From contig JAEUTA010000003.1 of the NCBI GenBank assembly GCA_016788205.1, positions 124,001 to 188,000 of the forward strand: a stretch of DNA of 64,000 nt. Reading direction: 5' to 3'. Shown here in pieces: positions 58,001 through 64,000 of this stretch. The translations under genes and the position numbers were made by a program. Under the pieces are notes generated by a model. The model was not told the DNA's origin. It made no database searches and saw nothing but the letters and a program-made list of their open reading frames with translations. Source of the DNA: Flavobacteriales bacterium. Lineage in GTDB: Bacteria > Bacteroidota > Bacteroidia > Flavobacteriales_F > PHOS-HE28. Each line of letters starts with the position of its first letter. The stretch's first letter is position 1.

Positions 58001-61000
58001 TTCGGCGACCGCTACGGTAACCGGTGGTGCTGGTCCTTACGCGTTCACTTGGGCGCCTCCGCCGGCGATCGGCCAAGGCACTGCTACCGCAGAAGGCCTA
58101 TGCGCCGGACCTCATACCCTCACCGTTACGGATGCCAATGGCTGTGACACACTGTTGAACTTCACGATCAGTGAACCACCTCCCTTGCTGGTGACGCCGA
58201 CGCAGACCAACGTGACCTGCGGAGCCTTGTGTGACGGTACAGCATCCGTCAGCGTGGGAGGTGGTACGCCGGGTTATACCTACCTGTGGACCCCGGTGCC
58301 GGCGAATGGCCAGGGTACCGCTACGGCAACAGGGCTTTGCGCCGGTGCGTACGCCGTGTTGATCACCGATGCGAACGGATGCACGTTCACCCGGTCGTTC
58401 ACCATCCTCGGTGCCGTGCCACTTCAGATCTCCCTGCAATTGACACCTGCGTCGTGTGCGGATGTATGCGATGGAACTGCCGGCGTGATCGTCACAGGTG
58501 GCGTGTCACCTTACAACTACCTCTGGGCTCCACTGCCCGGTGGTGGACAAGGTGGCGCCAACGTGACCGGGCTGTGCGCGCAGGCCTACACGCTCACCAT
58601 TACCGATGCAGTGGGCTGCGATAGTACCATCTCCTTCACCATCACCGCCCCGCCACCCATCGTGCCCAACCCTGCACAGACCGATGTGACCTGCGCTGGC
58701 GGATGCAACGGAACGATCGTACTGGCACCCGCCGGTGGCACTGGGACTTACACCTACAACTGGGTGCCAGCACCACCGTTGGGCCAGGGAACAGCCAATG
58801 CCGGTGGCCTGTGCGCAGGGGATTGGAACGTGACCATCACATCCGGGGCCTGTGACACTACGATCACCATTACGATCCTGGCCCCGCCGCCCATCCATGC
58901 GACCATCGCCGTGACCAACGTGAGCTGCGCCGGCTCGTGCGATGGCACGGCTGACATCACCGCTTCTGGGGGAACACCTCCGCTGGCGTACAACTGGTCG
59001 CCAGTCCCGCCCGTGGGCCAAGGCACCGCACATGTTGAAGGCTTGTGTCCCGGTAGCTACTCCGTGACGGTCTCGGACGCTGCCGGGTGCGACACCCTCA
59101 TCACCTTCGACGTTCTTGCGCCGGGCCCGATCGTTCCAAGCTTGGTCACCACGCCGGAGACCTGCGCTGGGCCATGTTCCGGAACAGCCTCCGTATCGCC
59201 TAGCGGTGGTACCGGAACGATCGTCGTGGACTGGCAACCAGCTCCCGGCGGCGGACAGGGAACGCTCAATGCGACGGGTCTATGTGCCGGGGTGAACTAT
59301 CAGGTCACGCTGACCGATGGCAATGGATGTGACACCACCGTGGCCTTCATCATCGATTCCAGCGCGACGATCATACCCAACAGCAGCAGCACACCAGCAT
59401 CCTGCAATGGTGTTTGCGACGGAACAGCTACGGTAGGTCCGACCGGCGGTGCTACGCCATATACTTTCCTGTGGTCCCCGCCGCCGCCCGTAGGGCAAGG
59501 TACACCTAGCGCGAGCGGCCTGTGCGCTGGTACTTGGGAGGTGACCATCACTGACGCTGGGGGATGTAGCATCGTGGCGGAAGTGCTCATCACCGAACCT
59601 TCGGCTATCGTTGCCAACGCCGTTGTGACCGATCCCTTGTGCGCTGCTGTGTGCGATGGAACAGTGGTGTTGAATACAACGGGCGGTACCGGACCTTACA
59701 CGTACGATTGGTCTCCTGCTCCACCGAACGGTCAAGGCACTAGCACGATCACCGGTCTTTGCGCCGGAACATGGAACGTCACCATCACGGACGCGTTGGG
59801 GTGCAGGGCTTCTTCCTCACACACCGTGGTGGAGCCTGCGCCACTTACCCTGTCCACGAGCGCCACGCCGAGCGAGTGTCAAGTGTGCATCGGCACGGCA
59901 ACAGCTACCATCGGGGGCGGGACAGGAGTGCTGCAAGTGGAATGGCGCAATGCCCTCAACGTTATTATCGGTACCGCGGAGACGGTCACCGATCTGTGCG
60001 CAGGTATTTATATGGTCACCGTCCGTGACGAGAACGGCTGCACGATCCAGCACGCGGTGCCCATCACCGATTCGGATGGTGAGGAGCTTACCACCGTGGA
60101 TGGGACCACCACTTGTCCTAATACTTGCGATGGCGAGGCGAGCGTGAACTTCACCTGCAATGATGCGCCGTGTACCATCACTTGGACCGACGCCAACGGC
60201 GTGGACCTCGGTTCTTCGTCGAACATCCTCGGTGGACTTTGCCCCGGCGAGTACTATGTATCAGTTGCCAATGCATCCGGCTGCGTCACGATAGACACCG
60301 CTACCGTGGTCGCCCCCATCGTGCTCACGCTCAACACCAGTTCCACACCCGTGTCTTGTACGGGTCAGTGCGATGGTACGGCTACGATAGGTGTCGTTGG
60401 CGGCACGCCTCCCTTCACCTTCAGTTGGGATCCAGCTCCCGCGACCGGTCAAGGAACGCCAGCAGCAACAGGGTTGTGCGCCGGAGTGTACACGGTAACT
60501 GTTGGTGACGGTGGCGGTTGTGAGACCACCGCCCAAGTCCTCATCACGGAGCCGCAGCCGCTAGTTCTATTCTCCTCCATCATCATCGATGCGTCGTGCT
60601 CCGGCACATGCGATGGCAATATCACCTTGTTGGTGACAGGTGGCACGGCGCCGTATGCATACGCTTGGTCACCCGCACCAGCTAGCGGTCAAGGAACATC
60701 AGCGGCGTTCGGTCTCTGTGCGGGGAATGTTTCCGTCTCCATCACCGATGCCAACGGCTGCACACTGGACCGTACGTTCACCGTGACAGAGCCTCAGCCT
60801 TTGGTGGTGAGCGTCAGTACCACGCAGAGTACCTGCCCCAATTGCGATGGTACTGCTACAGCCACCGTGACCGGTGGCACGGGTCCTTACACATTCAGCT
60901 GGATGCTGGGCGGTACGGAGGTGAGCACCGACCAGGCGCCGAACGGATTGTGTGGCGGGGTGTATCAACTGACCGTGCGTGATGCGTTCGGTTGTGCAGC

Positions 61001-64000
61001 ACTGGCCGTGGCACAGGTACAGGACAGCAATGCCGAAGTGCTCGTTCCGGTGGATGGAGCGACCCTTTGTGCCAATCTGTGTGACGGTAGTGTCTCGGTG
61101 GACTTCACCTGTAGTGCACCCGCATGCACGACTCAATGGATGGACGTTGATGGCAATGTGATCGCTCAAGGCACCACGGTGTTGAACAACCTGTGTGCGG
61201 GCACATACACCGTGCAGGTCACGAACGCGAACGGATGTGTGAGCCTTGCGGATGCCGTGGTCTCACCGTCCACGACGATCATCCCTAACCTGAGCACGAC
61301 CGCAGCCTCCTGTGCTGGGGCCTGTGATGGAACGGCCACGGTGGGCCCTGTCGGTGGCGTTGCTCCATATACGTTCACATGGGATCCTCCACCAGGCGGC
61401 GGGGTAGCCACGCCACAAGCGACAGGTTTGTGCGCAGGCGTCTACACCGTTCTGATAGAAGATGCGTCCGGCTGCGATACAACGGTTCAAGTATTGATCC
61501 TGGAACCCCAACCGTTGGATCAGCAAGCCGCGATCACCGATGTCTCGTGCAGTGGTGCATGTGATGGTAGTGTGGTAGTTACACCGAGTGGTGGTACTGC
61601 GCCGTATACATTCTTCTGGGACCCTCTGCCCTCGAGCGGTCAAGGCTCGAACGGGGCCTTCGATCTCTGTGGCGGCGACCATGTTCTCTTGCTCACGGAT
61701 GCCAATGGCTGCACATTGGAGCGCACATGGACCGTGGCCACGCCAGCCCCGATCGACCTCTCCGGCGGAAGCATAAGCAGCGAATGCGGAGTGTGCAACG
61801 GCGAAGCGTTCGTGTCGGCGAGTGGCGGTACAGGCACGTATACTTACCTGTGGACGCAGAACAATTCGATCTTCGGTACCTCGGATAGCCTGACCGCGCT
61901 CTGTGCAGGGTTCTATCAGGTACTTGTAACCGATGGCGCTGGCTGTCCGGATTCACTGCTCGTTCCGGTCCAGGACCTGAATGGAGAAGTGCTCACGGCG
62001 ACAGGGGATACCGTTAGCTGTCCGGGTGTTTGCGATGGTAACGCGCAAGTGGTGTTCAACTGTGGAGAGCCGAGCTGTACGGTCGCTTGGTATGATGCGT
62101 TCGGTACCGACTTGAACCAGACCACGAATGGCATTTCTTCCGCGTGTGCGGGTGACTACCTGGTCATGGTCACGAACGGGCTCGGCTGTATTTCCATTGA
62201 TACAGCGACCGTCGCCTCACCGGAACCGATCATCCCCAACTTGAGCACCACGCCGGTGAGCTGCTTCGGGACGTGTGATGGTACGGCGACCGTAGCACCC
62301 ACCGGTGGAGTGCCACCATATCAATATACGTGGACCCCGGCACCGCTCATCGGCCAAGGGACACCGAATGCGGATGGTTTGTGCGCGGGAGTGAACGAGG
62401 TGTCCATCACCGATGCTTCGGGTTGTACCATCGTAGTGCCGGTGCTCATCCTCTCTCCGGATCAGCTTACGGCCGATGTTGCCCTGGTACCGATCACTTG
62501 CAATGGCGCTTGCGATGGCAGCATCGTGCTAACGCCGCAGGGTGGTACTGGCGGCTACACGTTCGCATGGAACCCTGTGCCACCGAGCGGTCAGGGTAAT
62601 AATGCCGCTACGGATCTATGCGCCGGGGATTGGTCGGTCGTCATCACCGACGCCAATGGCTGCGATACGCTGATCACCATAACCCTCGTTGATCCACCGG
62701 TGCTTGATGCCGTGCTCACCACGACGAACAACGCCTGCTATGGCGAATGTGATGGTACGGCCACGGTCGTGATCACAGGTGGTGTTCCGGACTATTCCAT
62801 CGTTTGGACCGATGCAACAGGTGCGGTCATAGCACAGGACACCGTACAGGTGGATGGGCTATGTGCCGGTGACCTTACGGTTACCATCACTGACGCGAAT
62901 GGTTGTGTACGCGTGGTGCCCTTCTCCATTACGGAAGGATCGGCCATCGATGCTGCGCTGACATTCACCGGTGAGACATGTGCTGGACCCTGCGATGGTG
63001 TGGCAAGCGTAGTTCCGACTGGTGGCACAGGGCCCTATACCATACTCTGGTCACCTGAGCCGGGTGCTGGTCAGGGCACTGGAGATGTCACCGGATTGTG
63101 CGCGGGGAACTACTCCGTTACGATCTCCGATGCGCTCGGTTGCGACACCACGTACGTCTTCACCATAGCCCCGTACACGCCGATCGTGGACGGTGCAACG
63201 CTTAGCGATGTGCGCTGTCATGGTGCATGTGACGGTAGTGTGCTGACGAGCGCCACCGGAGGCATCGGAGTCTTGTCCTACCAATGGAGCCCTGTTCCAC
63301 CGAATGGCCAAGGAGATGCTTCTGCGACACAACTCTGCCCCGGTGAGTACCTGTTAGTGATAGCCGATGGGGTGGGTTGCGATAGCTCGTTCGCCTATAC
63401 CATCGAGGAGCCACCAGCGCTGGAATTGAGCGTGGATGTGATCACGAATGCCAGTTGCGCGGATGCGTCGGACGGTGCCATATCGATCACGGCAACCGGA
63501 GGAATGCCATCGTACACCTTCGAATGGACTGGACCGGATGCGTTCAGTTCAGCAGCAGAGGATATCACGGGTATCCACCCAGGTGCCTACCAGCTCGTGT
63601 TGAACGACGCGAACAACTGCATGCTGGATACGGTCATCACGGTGGATGCACTAACTACCGTCGAGGCCATCGCCGGCGCCGATCAGCAAGCTTGTTCGGG
63701 CACCACCGTTACGCTCGATGGCTCTGCGAGCGTAGGAGGCACTTCTTATTCCTGGCGTGACGCACAAGGTGTGGAAGTGGGCACAACGCCCGTCGTCGAG
63801 GTGAGCGGGCTTCCTGATGGCCATAACCTGTTCACGCTTGTGGTGACGGACGGCCCTTGCTCTTCCACGGATCAAGTTTCGGTCACCGTGCTGTCACTGC
63901 CGATCGCGAACGCCGGTGTGGACCAGACCATCTTCCTCGGGGGTACGGTAGCTCTTGGTGGCTCGCCAACAGGTCCGGTGGGTTCACTGTTCCTGTGGAC
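55047..64000 (+). CDS. Giant SprB-like repetitive adhesin (3' end outside the window)
   Basis: The frame stays open from the GTG at 55047 to the end, at least 2,984 residues. A signal peptide (first residues NRNHTPVKFLLLFLLSLVGG) leads to a domain of about 240 residues opening with HWVGGNGSWNDALHWS, a start common in gliding adhesins. From about residue 270 come roughly 33 SprB-like modules of 77-80 residues with the plan C-x3-C-DGTA, GGT-PYTY-W, GQGT, GLCAG and TDANGC. From about 63660 two PKD/Ig-like domains begin (AGADQQACSGTTVTLDGSASV; ANAGVDQTIFLGG). A sorting domain should follow outside the window. It probably works as a filamentous surface adhesin for gliding or attachment. Confidence 0.9.
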   Translation, partial: MNRNHTPVKFLLLFLLSLVGGDIVAQTRHWVGGNGSWNDALHWSAVAGGQGGASVPRMTDDVFIAVSSAVRIDLVQSVSCRALHIDATHAAVHWEGPAKAVVNIAGAWSMRGDVQWNAQGPVRLGVRQEGVEVDTRGTSIAGDVVFDGSGSWSLISDLRTEGVLRFEEGTVMANGTQVTAQRMVFSGHGRERFIAGSAVVALEQAPDPVLIRDVVDVASSSLVVNGVLTPWGLPAGVLMEDRDINVCGTGAGQTPFTVNAQLITNFNGYGVRCRGGCGATVTASVTGGSGNFSFQWLGGGPPTATWTNACGGPQLVIVTDITQGISCPAQVNVTEPAPLGVIFFGQGTPPTCADACNGTRSALAIGGVTPHTYNWNNGAGSGSSFSNLCAGVNTLRITDANGCVRDTTFIFNILPIAPNLTFTPANCFGDCDGTATVAPSGGTGTYTITWTPTPAVQGASSLTNLCAGSYSVNVRDGNNCDSTVTFIIAQPPAITVTSSVTGASCATTCNGSATVTAGGTAGPYTYLWNPAPGGGQNTNAATGLCGGPYTVRITDTPTGCDTLITIIVPEPPPFAVVATVNDATCSNACDGTIALTVTGGTPGYTFLWSPVPATGQGTANVSGLCPGSHQVTVADVAGCDTVLVFTVLAPPPVVPTLTLAGASCAGVCDGTATATVTGGTSPYTYLWAPAPPVGQGTSSVSGLCDGPYTLTVTDAASCDTTINFIITEPPPIIITPTQTNVTCGTLCDGTASVAVAGGTPGYTYQWTPAPGAGQGTANATGLCAGTYNVLVTDANGCTLTQAFTILDAAPILISLQLAPASCNDVCDGSAGVIVTGGVAPYTYDWDPLPGAGQGTANVTGLCAQAYSLTIADAVGCDTTIAFTITAPPPIVPNAGRTDVTCAGACDGTITLAPTGGTGIFTYNWVPQPAVGQGTLAVSGLCAGDWSVTITSGGCDTTVTMTLTEPPALQADLVMTDASCAGICDGSATATVTGGAGPYAFTWAPPPAIGQGTATAEGLCAGPHTLTVTDANGCDTLLNFTISEPPPLLVTPTQTNVTCGALCDGTASVSVGGGTPGYTYLWTPVPANGQGTATATGLCAGAYAVLITDANGCTFTRSFTILGAVPLQISLQLTPASCADVCDGTAGVIVTGGVSPYNYLWAPLPGGGQGGANVTGLCAQAYTLTITDAVGCDSTISFTITAPPPIVPNPAQTDVTCAGGCNGTIVLAPAGGTGTYTYNWVPAPPLGQGTANAGGLCAGDWNVTITSGACDTTITITILAPPPIHATIAVTNVSCAGSCDGTADITASGGTPPLAYNWSPVPPVGQGTAHVEGLCPGSYSVTVSDAAGCDTLITFDVLAPGPIVPSLVTTPETCAGPCSGTASVSPSGGTGTIVVDWQPAPGGGQGTLNATGLCAGVNYQVTLTDGNGCDTTVAFIIDSSATIIPNSSSTPASCNGVCDGTATVGPTGGATPYTFLWSPPPPVGQGTPSASGLCAGTWEVTITDAGGCSIVAEVLITEPSAIVANAVVTDPLCAAVCDGTVVLNTTGGTGPYTYDWSPAPPNGQGTSTITGLCAGTWNVTITDALGCRASSSHTVVEPAPLTLSTSATPSECQVCIGTATATIGGGTGVLQVEWRNALNVIIGTAETVTDLCAGIYMVTVRDENGCTIQHAVPITDSDGEELTTVDGTTTCPNTCDGEASVNFTCNDAPCTITWTDANGVDLGSSSNILGGLCPGEYYVSVANASGCVTIDTATVVAPIVLTLNTSSTPVSCTGQCDGTATIGVVGGTPPFTFSWDPAPATGQGTPAATGLCAGVYTVTVGDGGGCETTAQVLITEPQPLVLFSSIIIDASCSGTCDGNITLLVTGGTAPYAYAWSPAPASGQGTSAAFGLCAGNVSVSITDANGCTLDRTFTVTEPQPLVVSVSTTQSTCPNCDGTATATVTGGTGPYTFSWMLGGTEVSTDQAPNGLCGGVYQLTVRDAFGCAALAVAQVQDSNAEVLVPVDGATLCANLCDGSVSVDFTCSAPACTTQWMDVDGNVIAQGTTVLNNLCAGTYTVQVTNANGCVSLADAVVSPSTTIIPNLSTTAASCAGACDGTATVGPVGGVAPYTFTWDPPPGGGVATPQATGLCAGVYTVLIEDASGCDTTVQVLILEPQPLDQQAAITDVSCSGACDGSVVVTPSGGTAPYTFFWDPLPSSGQGSNGAFDLCGGDHVLLLTDANGCTLERTWTVATPAPIDLSGGSISSECGVCNGEAFVSASGGTGTYTYLWTQNNSIFGTSDSLTALCAGFYQVLVTDGAGCPDSLLVPVQDLNGEVLTATGDTVSCPGVCDGNAQVVFNCGEPSCTVAWYDAFGTDLNQTTNGISSACAGDYLVMVTNGLGCISIDTATVASPEPIIPNLSTTPVSCFGTCDGTATVAPTGGVPPYQYTWTPAPLIGQGTPNADGLCAGVNEVSITDASGCTIVVPVLILSPDQLTADVALVPITCNGACDGSIVLTPQGGTGGYTFAWNPVPPSGQGNNAATDLCAGDWSVVITDANGCDTLITITLVDPPVLDAVLTTTNNACYGECDGTATVVITGGVPDYSIVWTDATGAVIAQDTVQVDGLCAGDLTVTITDANGCVRVVPFSITEGSAIDAALTFTGETCAGPCDGVASVVPTGGTGPYTILWSPEPGAGQGTGDVTGLCAGNYSVTISDALGCDTTYVFTIAPYTPIVDGATLSDVRCHGACDGSVLTSATGGIGVLSYQWSPVPPNGQGDASATQLCPGEYLLVIADGVGCDSSFAYTIEEPPALELSVDVITNASCADASDGAISITATGGMPSYTFEWTGPDAFSSAAEDITGIHPGAYQLVLNDANNCMLDTVITVDALTTVEAIAGADQQACSGTTVTLDGSASVGGTSYSWRDAQGVEVGTTPVVEVSGLPDGHNLFTLVVTDGPCSSTDQVSVTVLSLPIANAGVDQTIFLGGTVALGGSPTGPVGSLFLW
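57036..58925 (+). repeat. Tandem duplication of a four-module superunit (945 bp each)
   Basis: Modules 6-9 (from 57036) and 10-13 (from 57981) match one to one, with the equivalent cysteine codons exactly 945 bases apart; the next module starts at 58926. Module 8 and module 12 are nearly the same for 80 residues, both starting ISLQL and ending TAPPPIVPN. Modules 7 and 11 both start TPTQTNVTCG. Confidence 0.85.
59403..63215 (+). repeat. Second higher-order array of four-module (A-B-C-D) superunits
   Basis: Equivalent first cysteines of A modules are at 59403, 60357, 61311 and 62262, that is 954, 954 and 951 bases apart. The C modules have C-x2-C in place of C-x3-C and end in D-x-N/D-x-E. The D modules (cysteines at 60114, 61068 and 62019) replace GGT-PYTY with F-x-C-x4-C-T. 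The fourth copy keeps only A and B clearly; modules after about 62730 no longer follow the pattern. Confidence 0.8.

Noticed and set aside
57000..63600. CRISPR array
   Set aside because: The repeats are degenerate 77-80-codon protein modules in one open frame, not short exact repeats with unique spacers.

Overview
The window looks like a chromosomal segment of a GC-rich Bacteroidota bacterium, most probably of the order Flavobacteriales. The evidence is type IX secretion cargo and PorP/SprF genes at both ends, a fused CcoN-CcoO oxidase, a Sec-type (clade II) NosZ, DUF4230, DUF4412 and DUF6132 family proteins, and promoters carrying the Bacteroidota -7 box TAnnTTTG, here often TAnnTTCG. The order-level placement is inferred from gene content. 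No phage, insertion sequence or CRISPR array was seen.

1-20.7 kb is housekeeping: a PorP/SprF tail, ispG, DUF4230, an EamA transporter, a coiled-coil secreted protein, DUF502, an MmcQ/cyclase/hemW/histidine kinase/AsmA run, an RluB-type pseudouridine synthase with a long disordered N-terminus, yraN, a DUF4412 protein, an LD-carboxypeptidase, a beta-barrel protein, metG and an S8 lipoprotein protease. A tRNA-Arg(CCT) follows at 20764.

20.9-42.3 kb is a respiration island: a CcoI-type copper ATPase, gdhA, the NO-damage repair protein Ric with a 12-TM membrane protein related to haem-copper oxidases or NnrS, a nos cluster (cytochrome c, nosZ, a membrane protein-NosL fusion, nosD, nosF, nosY, a CopD-like protein), a fasciclin lipoprotein, an OsmC protein, an Rrf2 regulator, and the cbb3 oxidase operon ccoS-ccoNO-ccoQ-ccoP-ccoG-ccoH-safE. 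42.3-53.0 kb is a sulfur and arsenic region: an ArsR/persulfide dioxygenase pair, an ars operon with arsM and arsC but no efflux pump, a DUF2892/DUF6132/rhodanese/thioredoxin/rhodanese operon, a Crp/Fnr regulator, and an operon with a cysteine-dioxygenase-like protein, a PAS histidine kinase, a response regulator fused to a CRP domain, and a TauE permease. 53.1-64.0 kb encodes a type IX cargo protein, a PorP/SprF protein and an SprB-like adhesin of more than 2,984 residues that runs off the window.

The main finding is regulatory. Eight promoters in the respiration and sulfur regions carry a CRP/FNR-type palindrome (TGA-N6-TCA, mostly CTGAC-N4-GTCAG). In every one, the last G of the -7 box lies exactly 30 bases after the 14-bp palindrome. 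They drive the copper ATPase, the nos cluster, the Ric operon (sharing the nos operator in the other direction), fasciclin, OsmC, the cbb3 operon, the rhodanese/thioredoxin operon and the dioxygenase/kinase/REC-CRP operon. Their -7 boxes mostly lack the leading T found in promoters without the palindrome, as expected of activator-dependent (class II) promoters. The two regulators with matching HTH folds, Crp/Fnr at 48677 and REC-CRP at 51153, are both encoded here. I infer one regulon joining N2O respiration, high-affinity oxygen respiration, NO repair, copper supply and sulfur/thiol chemistry. The second striking item is the adhesin: about 33 SprB-like modules arranged in four-module superunits with a period of 945-954 bp.
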